From Sipunculus nudus (Eukaryota; Annelida; Sipuncula; Golfingiida; Sipunculidae): a DNA stretch of 64,000 nt. Where the stretch lies: assembly GCA_026874595.1 (NCBI GenBank), contig CM049316.1:61699676-61763675 (forward strand). Direction: 5' to 3'. Positions 33,990-46,113 of the stretch are shown here, piece after piece. Position numbers and translations under genes: made by a program. The stretch's first letter is position 1; the number at the start of each line of letters is the position of its first letter. The notes beneath the pieces are model-generated. The model was given only the letters and a program-made list of their open reading frames with translations. It was not told the DNA's origin and did no database searches.

Positions 33990-36840
33990 ATTTTGATAAG
34001 TGGAGTAAGAGTCAGGTCAAGGAGAAGATGCAGTACTAAACCGTTTGTGCCCACAATAACATTTGGTAACGTCCGTTCACTCAGCTCAAAGATTGACGAA
34101 CTCCGTGAAAACTGCCGATTTCTTTATCAACATCGAAAGGCTTGTTGCATTGCATTTACGGAATCAAGGCTGAACCAAAATATATCTGAAACATTCTTGA
34201 ACATTCCTAATTTTACCCTATCAATACAAGACAAAAACCAAGGACTCTAATAAATAAAGAGGCGGTGGTGTAGATCTTTATATTAACAGCAGATGGTGTC
34301 AGAATATAACCGTTAGATCTAGTATATGTTCACCAAACCTTGAAGCCCTACCAATGAGTCTACGTCTTTCATATATACCTACCTAGACAGTCTACTAATA
34401 TATCTCTCACAGACGTCTATACCCCCCCCCCCCCCAGTGCTGACAAAGACATTGCATCAAAGAAGATATTGTTGCCCAACCAGAAGAAAAGAAACCACAA
34501 GCTCTGCATATTGTACTCGGAGATATGAACAACTGTGATTTTAATCAACCACTACCAAACTTCACGCAGTACGTTAACTGTAACACAAGCGGTCACCAGA
34601 AACTGGACTTATTTTATTGTAATATTAAATCTGCTTATAAATTTGTTCAAGGTCCTCCACTGAAAAATAACGACCACAATATGATCTTTATGTAACCTAC
34701 TAACAGACGTAAACTTCAAATGCTGAAACAAAGTGAAATTAATATTAAGTAGCCCCAAAGGAAGCCTATGAGACCCTGTCAAATATTCATTTAATACTTA
34801 ATGACTGTGTCTGGTTGTATATCTTTTTGTGAAGACATGCTGGTAACGACTTAAACTATTAAAATTTACCCTAATAATAAACCTTGGATCAATAGTGATC
34901 TACGGAAACTTATCGTATGTAAGCACTAAGCCCTCACAAGCAAATATTCAGATAACAGATATAACTTACGAAAATAAAATGATTCTCCATTGAGAAAGCC
35001 AAAAAAATATATAAAAAGAAAGTAGAAAAACTGTTTTATAGCCAGCAATCAAAGAATGCTTGAAAGGGTCTTAAAGAATTAACTGGTATATAACTAAGAA
35101 GAACGCTCACTTTTAGCTGAAAATGGCAAGCTGACAAATTAAATACATTCTATGCCTGTTTTGATGAAAATAAGATGACATTACGAGCAGTCTGAGAGCA
35201 TTTTTAAAATCATGCGATGATGGCATCCTTACTGATTTACTGATGTAAACAAAGTGTAAAGAAAGATCAATGTACAGAAAGCCTGTGGACCCGACAAAAT
35301 CAGTGGCAGATTAATTAAAACCTGTAGAAATAGTTTTTCCTTCATCATACATCACATTTTCAACTGTCTCTATCCTTATGTAAACTACCGAAATAATGGA
35401 AGACCGCAGAAATCATTCCAGTCGCCAAAATATCTCTCCTAAAGTGATGACCGATATCTCAGGCCAGTTGCACTAACATCATTTCTCTCACAAAATTCTT
35501 GGAGCGAGTTTTGACAAAGTACTTCCAATTGTTAAACCAATTCTAGATCAAAATCAGTTTGCATATTCATCCAACAATGCACCAGTGATGCAAATGCCAT
35601 AATATCTCATTATTACTCATTATATTTATCAACACTTGGACAGGGACTCCAGAAATTAAGCAAGATCACTTTCCATTGATTATTCTTCAACCTTCAATAT
35701 ACAATACAGCCGCACATCATGATCAATCAGCTCTGTTGGTATAACAGTCCTCCTTCCTACTGTCTATGGATTCTATATTTTCTCTCAGATAGAAGACAAC
35801 ATGTAAGAACAGTCAAAGAAACTTCTGAAGGTATAATCATAAATACTGGTGCTCCATAAGACCTTGTTCTGTCAACCGTTCTTTATATCCTATATACAAA
35901 TAATTTGTCTGTGAGACTTTAAGATTGTTAACTTATCAAATATGCAAAAGTTACAGTCATTCTAGGCCTAATACACAAGAATAATGAATCGCTCTACAGG
36001 AAAACCATTCAATATGTGACTGATTGGTGTGAGGAACACTTCTTTCAATTAAATGTAAAGAAGACTAAAGAAGTAGTCTTTGATATCAGGAGATTAAACT
36101 CTGTAATTACCCCAGTTGCTATCAAAAATGAAGATGTAGATATTATAGAAAATTATAAACACTTCGGATTTATTATTGATAGAAATCTGAATTGGAAAGA
36201 ACATGTGTTGAATCAGTCCAAGAAAAGATTACATTACCTATATTTACCAAGAAAGCTTAAATATTGACAAAACCATAACTACCATGTTTTATAATTCAGT
36301 AATATCCAGTGTCCTAACTTGTGCACTGGAGTGCTGGTTTACAAATATATCTGATGAGTCAAAGAAATGGCTAATTAATACCAGGAAGAGAAGTTATAGA
36401 ATAACTAGTACTTCTTTTGCCACACACCAGGAAATCTGTGAAACCAAATCAATGGCCTTTATATCAAAGGTCATGAACGACACAATACATCACCTACATT
36501 CAGGGTTAAGTTTTTTTACCTCCAGGTAAACGCTTAGATGTGACATTCTGCAGAACAACTCGCTTTAAAAAAATATCTTGTGCCATACAGAATTAAAATT
36601 TTTAACTTGCAAACTTCTAAACTTTTGATGTTTTGAATTGTGTTTTACCTGCAGAATTATCTGTTTTATCATTTTTACATGCTTATTTTTCATGCATAGT
36701 CAAATACGTTCTGTGTTATTTTTATGTATTATTTTTATGTATTAATTTTTTTATTTTGAATTGTGATGAATTGCAAGTAAACCACAAATTCCTGGAACTG
36801 AAGGCTAATAAATGTTATCTTATCTTTATCAGCAGACAAG
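33990..36840 (+). mobile_element. Decayed non-LTR retrotransposon, L2/Rex1 (CR1-like) type
   Basis: Fragments appear in the expected order across all three forward frames, broken by stops and frameshifts. They are the endonuclease N-terminal part (ITFGNVRSLSSKIDELRE, FTESRLN) at 34050-34190, the endonuclease C-terminal part (GDMNNCDFNQPLPNF, LDLFYCNIKSAYKFVQGPPL, NDHNM) at 34520-34690, and KPWINSDLRKLI near 34880. The reverse transcriptase follows (ACGPDKISGRLIKTC near 35285; DWCEEHFFQLNVKKTKEVVFD at 36016; a thumb-like region to 36529). The 3' tail ends near 36820 in TTATCTTATCTTTATC, a short-repeat 3' end of the kind seen in L2-type LINEs. The 5' end is not defined. It is inactive. Confidence 0.85.
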
Positions 36841-37129
36841 AATCACGATGCATTGTATTTTTATCTATACTTGCATTAATATAAACTGATTTATATTCAA
36901 GTATGAACTAATCCCCTGCCGTGATACGGGTTGCCACAGCGCTAGCGGAAGTGATTCTTTCTTAGTAGTGGTCTCCTGACGGACATTTATTTATGCACAT
37001 TGAATTACAGTTGTACATTATATATGCATGTCACATATTTGCGTTACGTAAATTTAATCATCGTCAAATAAACTGTTCTTAGTGATCACCTCTAGCTGTT
37101 CCACCAGCAGATATTTAATCTCTTAGACT

Positions 37130-37306
37130 TTAATATAATCATACAGTTTGACATTAAAGCTGATGAGAGACATAAGGTAGAATTCGAGATGAAAAATCTC
37201 ATGAATAAAACCAACGTTTATATTCCACAAACATAATCTTAAATTCTTCTTAATTCTTCTTAAATTCTTCTTAAACCGCTTGCCAACTGGCATGGCGTCA
37301 GTTCTC

Positions 37307-37310
<4 letters not shown>
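37130..37310 (+). repeat. Dispersed repeat with short TTAAATTCTTC tandem
   Basis: This is the partner of 6700-6840. Near 37231-37273 an AATTCTTCTTA-type unit recurs about four times. A TGGCATGGCGTCA block follows, comparable to GTGACATGGTGTC downstream of the 6.7 kb copy. Confidence 0.4.
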
Positions 37311-37346
<36 letters not shown>

Positions 37347-37737
37347 GTATATATATATTTGTATATTTTATACAGTAAACATGCTATAAAGACAAGGCTG
37401 ACCTGTGTGAAAGAAGCAGTCGTCGTTGGGTTGTTCACGGTGATTTCCATTCCGTCCCCCATGATAATCATGGTTATCATAACAATCATCACAAAGAATC
37501 TCATCTTTGTCTTGGACAACTATGTGCTTCCTAGGTGTGATCTGACCTCGTCTAATCTAGAACCAGTTATATATGAAATTATCATTCTCGCTCAATTAGA
37601 AAAATAATCATATTGTCACGAAACAAAAGATAACTGTATGGCTCATGGCTAATGTCATGATATTCTAATAAGGATTTTTGAAATACCAGTGCACGATCAG
37701 TTACAAAGTCACGACCTCCAATACAGAAGGGATAGGG

Positions 37738-38125
37738 CATTGGTGTCAATTTTTCTTCCAAGGCGGGGGAGGGGGGTGGGGGTGGGGGTGACTCGCATGC
37801 ACACACACATATACCTTATAAGCGTCTGTATTACATATTCCAAATATATTATCACATGTATGACACATTCAAACATATGTACTTAAACACTTTTCACATA
37901 TATTACATTTAAATATAAGGTTTTAGAAAACAAGGTATAATGTTTCATGTTAAAGTTAAAAAAACAGGTTTAGATATGTTTCATAGTAAACTCATATATG
38001 GAACCACAATTTATAATTCTGTTTATGAATATATGTCATTTATATAAATATTATTCTCTGAATAGTGTATGTGTTGGGGGTGGGGTTATATACCCCAATC
38101 TCCCCTGGGATAGGGGTATATATCC
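37738..38125 (+). mobile_element. Second copy of the poly-G-arm hAT-like MITE
   Basis: It starts CATTGGTGTCAAT and aligns to 8543-9004 through the G-rich arm, the CACACACA stretch, TATAAGGTTTT, TTTAGATAT, GTAAACTCA, TATAATTCT and AAATATTATTCTCTGAATAGT, then a distal G-rich arm. The right terminal repeat is lost or diverged near 38125. Confidence 0.7.
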
Positions 38126-39480
38126 CCTCTTTTTAGCCTCCTTCCTTCCTTTCTGTCTTTCTTTCCATCTTATTTCTTAACTCCCTTTATTCCTTCCGGC
38201 TTTCTTTCCTTTTTTCCTCACTTCTTTACTTCCTATATTCCATCTGGCTTTTCATTGATTTTATCGTTGGTTGATTAAGAATGTGATTTATTAGCGAGTC
38301 CTTTAGTCAATATGCACCCAAAGGTAATTGTTATAACAGCACTTACCACAACGTGTTAGCAAAGACGGCAAACGGCTTTGATCACAAAACTATGGGAGAC
38401 ACCACGTGTTTCTCTTGTTATATCAGCCAGATACTTAATATATTTATATTTAATGTTATATAGCCTACTCCTGCTTGTGTTTCATGAATTTTGTCCCATT
38501 TATTACAATAAACATACATAATATCATACCTTACAGGGGTCGAAATAACGCCATTCCGCCTGTCTCAGACAGGCAAACGCGTGCACGGAAAGGCCTTTTT
38601 CATTTTTAACAAGCCATTGATATAAGGAGAATACCTAGATGTTTTACATATAAGTAGCTGATAAGTATAAACAAAAATGATTGTACCGGCAAAATAGCTT
38701 CATGTGCTATGTTGCCTGTGCCAGCAACATAGCGACTATGTATTACATAACAGTGTTATGTCTCTGGATTTTCCGAAATTATGTCTTCATATGACATTAA
38801 ACATGAAACATCCATATTTAAACAACCTCTAGTTGCAAATAATAACATGATGTATAAAAATATACAAAAGTATAATAAAGTACAGTGCTAATGTGGTTTC
38901 AATGGAATAAATTATGTTAATAAGGAAGCTACCGAATATGTTATTCTCTATAGTTTTTTTTTCGGATCAATGCTAAGATTGTAAGTTTTGTCGTGACAAT
39001 GTCTGAATTATGCTTACATTTAAATTCACACATTTCTCTGATATCATAGATATACAAATAGATGAATGATCCATGGTTTGGAGTAGCTCTTAATCCTATT
39101 AATCTGATATTTAATAATGCGTGGCGACAGAAAATAGACATTTGGTCCAAAATAGGGATACGCCACCGTGAGCCTAAACTGTCGATCATAACTTGTTTTA
39201 TGGTAGTTGAAAATAGCTGAATATGTAAACTACACACAGATAACTGCCTGAAATTTTATTTTAATGTTAATGAAACAACAGTTAACCTTACTTTTACTTA
39301 TACAAAGTATTTTATAAAACTGACGAACAATCAGAATTTATTCCATTCGGAAAGTCGTCCCGTCAGAAGTCGGCAGTCCAGGAGTCGTCTAGCTTAATGT
39401 AATTAAGATACGTACATGTTTATTAATATCTTAATATATTAAGCAAATATAAGACTGCTGGAGATAAATATATTTATATT
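38126..39480. other. AT-rich intergenic DNA
   Basis: Pyrimidine-rich CTTTC/CCTTCC sequence lies at 38140-38250, otherwise featureless. Open frames such as 38941-39237 (-) have no domain or splice support. Confidence 0.5.
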
Positions 39481-39489
39481 TTCATGGTC

Positions 39490-39735
39490 GGCATACACCA
39501 GGGCATTTCGCGGGACAAAATATTGAACCAACACTCGCCCCGCATCAAGTACCGCCAGGCCGCAGCCCGCCCAGGAATCAAAGAAAAAAATTAAGTCAGC
39601 CGCTCCCCGCAGTCCCTTCGAATCTTTCAGCCCGCATCCGCCCCGCGAAAGTTTCTTGCAACCCTTCCCCGCCCCGCCCAGCAGGTTTTAAGTTTCAAGC
39701 CCGCAATCAAGCCCGCAAACCAATAAAAACTTTTC
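39490..39735. repeat. CCCGC-rich island in AT-rich DNA
   Basis: GCCCGC, CCCCGC and similar words recur over about 230 bases (for example CGCCCCGCCCAGCAGG), while both flanks are strongly AT-rich, with a (TA)n at 39757-39801. No exon signal was found. On the - strand it forms spaced GGG runs that could make a G-quadruplex (inference). Confidence 0.55.
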
Positions 39736-39755
39736 AAAGCTTTATGATTCAAAAG

Positions 39756-39804
<49 letters not shown>

Positions 39805-40149
39805 CAGTGTTTTCTTCAGCACAAACGTGGGCCAGCCATATAAAAATCGTGAAATGTCTGAAGATTGAAATGAAAATAAAGGATATAAAGTTCATAAAAT
39901 ATTTTAAAAGACATAATTGATTTCATACATGAATTTAAGATATATCGCTATTTAATATACCTTCACCAGAAAAAGCTGGCCTTTTGGTTTCTTATGAATA
40001 CTTTAACTTAAATTTATAAATAATATTAGATTTCTACAAAGTATGTGTACCTAAAGTTACCCCTTGAAAATAGTATTGGCCAACCACTTTCACACAACTG
40101 CATGCTGAGACCTCCTCTCTTATACTATACATATAGACCTATGCCTTTA

Positions 40150-40360
40150 TTATACATAAACTTTGTTTGTGGCAAGGACTTCACTGAATATAAGTAATAT
40201 TTTTCAAGTATGCACATGTAAAATGAAGACCGGTTTCTCCTTGAAATGTAACAAATTTTTATTTTAAAGTTTGACATCAGAGACAAGTAGTCCCGTCCGT
40301 CCCACAGTGCCCAACAGGAAGAGGTTGATTTCGAGTAGAAACAACCTCTGTATGGCTTAA
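40150..40360 (-). repeat. Partial copy of the 9200-9690 repeat family (reverse)
   Basis: Read on the - strand it contains CAGAGGTTGTTTCTACTCGAAAT..., GGCACTGTGGGACGG, ACTACTTGTCTC and AAAAATTTGTTACATTTCAAGG, matching the first half of the family. The other half is absent. Confidence 0.6.
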
Positions 40361-40669
40361 GGATACCCCGCATTTAGGTGTAAACACAATTTAGTTAGTC
40401 CATAACACCCCGACCAACTACATTACACCACATGCAATTTATGCTATACTGCATGCATACTAATTTTATAAATGCTAAGCAAACGGGTCATTTCATTTTT
40501 ATTCAGATTCTCTGCATATCCTTATAATCTTACACTCTATCACTCCATGTCTCACAAATTACAAATTGAATAGTTTAATATTGATCGATGTCCTGATTTT
40601 CTGGATGATATAAATTTTAAAGGAGGTACAACGGACCTCCGACAGAATCAATTTTTACTTTCTTCTGTC

Positions 40670-40990
40670 CCTTTTTCATTTACAATAATCCGTTTCATCC
40701 CCTCATGTCCACCTGTTTTTTTTGTCTATTAATATTTTTATTAGTTACATTTCAAGGGAAACAATTATAGTGTAGAGCACGAGATTAAAGGACCTTATTT
40801 TCACCAAGGTAAACAAATACCTACCTTACAGTTTATTTAAGAAACAGAATTATTTATAAATATGAGAAATCAGTCTACATTTTTGCCTGACTCGCTTATG
40901 GCTGTCAAAGTCATTGGTCACATGCAAAAACAGCCTCAATTGTTTACTTTCTTAGGGCATCCACCATGTGTGGGATAAGTTTAGAATAAA
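40670..40990 (-). mobile_element. Copy of the same MITE family, left end preserved
   Basis: It starts near 40685 with TCATCCCCTCATGTCCACCTG and runs through TTAGTTACATTTCAAGG, GATTAAAGGACCTTATTTTC and CATTGGTCACATGCAAAAAC. It then loses similarity after CCTCAATTG, so the other end is truncated or diverged. Confidence 0.6.
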
Positions 40991-42454
40991 AAGACCATGC
41001 ATATATATAGTTGCTTTATGTTGAATAAAGTTGAATATATGTGGCATGTATATCTGAAACACATCCATATAATGGTCATAGTAATAAGCTACATCTCTTC
41101 ATGAAAGGTGATAGTTAACATCATAGTATGCATGCAGGAATATAGGATTTATTATCAGATTCTCCCCCCCCCCTTCATGGGGCCTGCATAGTTTATTCTC
41201 AAAACCCTGTTACTGGCACATGAGATGATCATATATAACAGCATTTGTAAATCGTGATCAAAACATACTCGGTGTTTAATATGTCTGAATACAAATAAGT
41301 AATATGACTTCAGGGAGGCAACCCTTATGTAAACTTAATAATGCAAATCTTTAAAACCCTACAAATATTATATACATCCCCAATAGCATACAAACTACAT
41401 GACTGGAATTGCCATTCGTCATATGGTATAACCCTTGAAGACCTCTTGTCCGCACTGGTAGGCCTAAATGATGCGTGATCTTTAGTTCTAAATTTACACA
41501 TTATATAATTGACAGAATCTATAGTGGACCGCACACTTACTAATGTCAACAAACGAAGCCGTCATGATATATCAATCAATGACAGTGATTTTGAAACTGA
41601 CATGAAGTCGACACATTGGCTAACTATGTCTGTATGATAAATTACTTTAGGGTGTATATCTCTAATGGTGCTTAATTATAATATTGTCGTGAAAGTAGCA
41701 TGACGTACTCAAGACTAATGCTAAGTACATGCAGGCATGACAAGGGCCTTGTTTAATCAGAAAATATGAGAAGCACAATCGACAGAAGCCCCGCCCCGAT
41801 ATATGAACAGCCTTTGAAAATCTCCATACACACACAATTCCCCCTTATGACAAATAAAACAAAAGCCCTCCCCCATGCAGAATATTATAATTTTTCGTAA
41901 CTACTGCAACATAATAGGGAATATATATTAATATATATATATATATTAATATATATTAATATATATATAGCTGCCAATGTTGGAAAAACATCTTGTCAAA
42001 CTTTTCAACATATGATTTTCGAAGAATACTTACAATTATGTATTCCTCTGGCCGGCAATAGCTCATGCTGTGTGTTACGATTCGGAGGAGGTTCCTCGGC
42101 CCATCATGTTTTCTACTCTTGTCACACAGACAGTCAATTTTTAAAATGCTGTTCAGGACATAAATTTTAGTACTTTATTTCAAGATCACTTGCGTATATC
42201 ATATATACAGTACTGGTTTAAATAATACACTTGTTTCAATCATATATATCGAAACGAATGTCAGACAGTTGAGGCGATGGATATAAGGTTTAAATTTTGA
42301 TATAAAATAAAATTATGATGATAGAGGAAAAATTATTTAAAATAACCGAAACATATATTCTCTGTAATATCAGTGTCGGATAAAGGCCATTACATGGAGG
42401 CCTTGTTCTATACAAGAACCGGGGAGGCCCCCACTGTTCAGATGAAAAAATAAA

Positions 42455-43025
42455 TATAGTCCATTTCATTCCTTCATGTCCACCTGTTCTTTGCTATGAA
42501 AATTGTTAATAGTTACATTACAATGGAAACAATTTATAGTGTAGTGTAGCAGATTTAAGGTATAGAAGATTAAAGGACCTAATTTTTACCAATGTAAATA
42601 AATACCTATACCTTACAGTTTATTTGAGAAACAGAATTATCAAAAATATAAAAAAAAGAGATATCTGTCTATATTTTACAACATATCAGACTCACTTTTT
42701 GCGGTAAAGGTCATTGGTCACATGCAAAAACAGCCTCAATTGACAGCCCATGATTAGGTGATGTCATGTATACATAAACACTCTAAAAAATATAATCAGC
42801 TAAAACAAAGACGACTACCCAAGCAGGGACACATCAAAGCTATAACATCGATGTGAAGAGACTTAAAGTTATGAAGTATACACTGGGGATTTATTGTAAA
42901 ATTCTTAATTGCCATATTAGGTTGTCACCTCCATGAGGAATTTTCTAGGAAATAATTGAAAAATATATATTAAAAGAAAATTATATACGAAAAACAGGTG
43001 GACACAAGTTGATGGGACGGAGTAT
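42455..43025 (-). mobile_element. Best-preserved copy of the five-member MITE family
   Basis: Imperfect terminal inverted repeats bound this copy: the left end reads TCCATTTCATTCCTTCATG then TCCACCTG, and the reverse complement of the right end reads TCCGTCCCATCAACTTGTG then TCCACCTG. Both ends abut TA dinucleotides, which would fit a TA-targeting (Tc1/mariner-like) mover, though this is weak evidence. It is internally AT-rich and codes nothing. It contains CATTGGTCACATGCAAAAAC and GCAGGGACACATC, shared by the other copies. Confidence 0.65.
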
Positions 43026-43029
43026 AACT

Positions 43030-44080
43030 GCATGCCTTAATTACTTATCTCTAAGAAATGAAAGAAGAACATTTATGAAATAATGTCATTGATAAAAGAG
43101 AATCTTTATATATTTTATAAGATTTAATAATTAGGCAAAGGTATGGTATAAATGTTGACTAAAAAATATTCCTTTGTTTAAGAATGTTTTTATAATTATT
43201 CATAAGTATATTAATCCTTCAAATTGTGAAAGAAATATATATGTAAATTATTCAATTTATTTATTACTGTATAAATAATACTTTTTTTGCCCTTGTAATC
43301 TTATCATTTTATGTCAGTTACCATGCAGTTAAAACAACTTAAATATATATTCAGGTAGTCATAAAACATTTAAAATTGATTTCAAGTGCCTATGTTAAGT
43401 GTCGGTGGTTTTCTGGGTTTTTGGTAGTTTTCTGTGAAGAGTTCGACCTGCATTAAGCCAAGCAAAGTTTGGTTATATAAATTATGTCAAATTAACTGGC
43501 ATAAATGAAAAATAATTCCAACTCGTTTGATAATTTCGAGGGTCTCCGTTTAATAAGTAAGATTTTGCTCTCATATATATTATTTGATATCCATATGATA
43601 ATATTATATGTTCTTCGTTTAGATATTTAATATGAGATCACGAAAACGGAACAGTTTCGAAACACTTAAATTCGCAAAATTTTAACCCCGCGAGTATAAA
43701 ACCAACCATTATCTCGAACCGTAATTATTATCTTTTTGTTCACATCTGTGCCTAGAATTTATTAAGTAGTTATAAAATGATAAAGTCAGCTATTATCTAA
43801 ACTTATAACTAAGGTACGTACGTCTGTACTTTTTTAGAAGATACATGTGTGTTATTGGCATATGCACCATATTCATTATCAACTGCTATTACTATTATTA
43901 TCATAATTATTGTTATTAATATTATTATTATCATTTCAGTATTGTATTACAAATTTAATTGTATGCTCTTTGTTTTACGGAGGAATGTAGATCATCAATC
44001 AATCATCAATCAATCAATCAATCATTTTTTTCAGCAAACAAGCCAGGCCCATTTGGCACACAGGGCATTGCCCATTAACA
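43030..44080. other. AT-rich DNA upstream of the SNRPB promoter
   Basis: It contains an (ATT)n-type stretch at 43885-43935 and a short (ATCA)n-type stretch at 43990-44025. No gene is seen. Confidence 0.5.
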
Positions 44081-44252
44081 GTTCCGTGTTGTGCTGGGGC
44101 CGAGTTCGGGAAGACCGGGTTAAACTGCAGCCGAGTTCGCCAATCACCGTGTGCGCATGACCTGACGCTTCCACGACGATTTCCGCGCTGAGAAGGCTGA
44201 TACAAGCCGGCGAATTTTTAAACACAAATCGGTCGCCATCCACACTGCAAAG
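44080..44252 (+). promoter_or_regulatory. Likely promoter and 5' UTR of SNRPB
   Basis: This locally GC-richer block lies directly upstream of the SNRPB start codon. It contains a CCAAT box at 44140-44144 (in GCCAATCAC) and TGTGCGCATGAC at about 44150-44161, which resembles a half NRF1 site. No TATA box is seen. The transcription start is not visible from sequence alone. A TATA-less CCAAT/NRF1-type promoter would suit a housekeeping splicing gene. Confidence 0.45.
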
Positions 44253-46075
44253 ATGGTAAGTTCACTTCAATTTGTGTTTATTAGAATCTCAAAATATTAT
44301 TACACCATGAAAATTCTGTATTTTCCCTGCATCGGGCATAATTGCATATAAAAATGGCCATGCATATATTGTAAACAACCACAGGTCCACGACTGTTTTG
44401 TTACTTTTATTGTTTTAAGGAATATGGGGTATTTACGACATGTTATGATTTTGTGTGTGTTAGTCCAGCGATGGACATTAAAATGTGTATGAGCATTCAT
44501 GTATATTAAATTAATGGATTACCATTTGGCATCAAAATTGTTAACCAGTATTTGATATACCGGTTCACCAAGCTCCCTATTATCGCTCAGGTTTTGTTCA
44601 ATCAGAAAGTCCTGTGTGCTTAGTCTTAGGATCAGGGTTGGGGCCAGGTACAAGTGAAAGTACCTAGGTACAGGTACAGGTACTTGTGAATTGGCAAGGT
44701 ACAGGTACATTTATTTAAGGATCACTTCAAAGACGTTTTTACGGATAATAATAGTGGTAAAAAATTCACGCATATGCAAGTTAACATGCCTTTTTTCTAT
44801 CAAACAATATTGACATCTTTTGCTAAAGTATATTTTATTAGAACTTATTATCTGTATGGCACCATACATTCACAAACCAGATATGCAAGTCTTCTGAAAG
44901 TCCATTAAGAACACCAAGTACAGTATGACACCATACTTCACAAACATGATATTTGTGTATTATAAGTTCATTAAGTGGACAGCTCGAATGATTTGCTTAG
45001 TTAGTGGTTACAGCTGATTTCACACTTGTGACCATTCTGGAGATGTGATAACAATTCAGTTCATGAGCAGTTTATCACATTGGTGGCTTGCTGATTATTT
45101 TACACTACAGGTAACCAAATTTAATACAAAAAGAGAAAAAAACTGAAAATATGAAAATGTACCTGGAGTACCTTGTACCAGGTACAGGTATTTTAGTTCC
45201 AGGTACAGGTACAAGGTACCTGAAATGTGTACCTTGGTACAGGTACAAGTACCTGGCCCCAACCCTGCTTAGGATCCACTGTCAGTCACTACTGCAACCC
45301 CAACTGAAAAGAAATAAAAATTCGGCACGACTGTAGAATATCTCTGGCACATCCCTGAGGCATAACACTTCTGTGAACAGAAAACATTTTTATGTCCAGC
45401 TGCTTGTTGTGTCTTAATTTTGTCAATTATTTTTATCTGCCTCTTTCTTCTCCATTACATGAATCCTAAACATCATACTGGCCATATACACTTGTAACCT
45501 CAACAAGACACTGCCTGAGTGATTTTCCAGTTGCTCCCAAAATTCATAGGTTTAGAGATTGAGTTAGATTAGCTAATGTCTTTTTGGACAGTTTTTGAAA
45601 TTTTGTTTAGGTTGGGTTTAGCTTAACTGGGTAAAGAGGGGAAAATATTTGAGGTGGTATAAAAAAATAAAACTCTAGGAGTGAAAGTAATAACGTGTTA
45701 ATAATGAATAATGAAACATTATATCCACTGTAAAGGATACAATGTCAGTGAACTTTTACTACCAACCTCTTATTGGCTTTCTGGCAATGACATGTGATTG
45801 CTCAGCCAATCACAAGAAGGTTATTGTGGGCCAGGCACGTGTTTATGCAAATCAATGTGTCACATGGTTGCATGCCAACATCGGTTGGAAGTATGATTGT
45901 CGAGAGAACTTTCATTTAATGCAACAGCGATAAGCTTCTATGTTATTTGTAATCAAATAAGTACCATTTCTAATTGCTCAATATTCTTTATCAGCATGCT
46001 TCGCCAGAATAACAAAATTTGATGGCTGTTTCCCGACAATTTTACTCCTCTTGCGCACAAGTGTAGCGATCGTTC

Positions 46076-46113
<38 letters not shown>

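Noticed and set aside
33990..36840. LINE fragments as an active retrotransposon
   Set aside because: Endonuclease and reverse transcriptase blocks fall in different frames with many stops.
45742..45933. 63-codon frame in SNRPB intron 1
   Set aside because: No splice sites or domain; SNRPB exons join cleanly without it.
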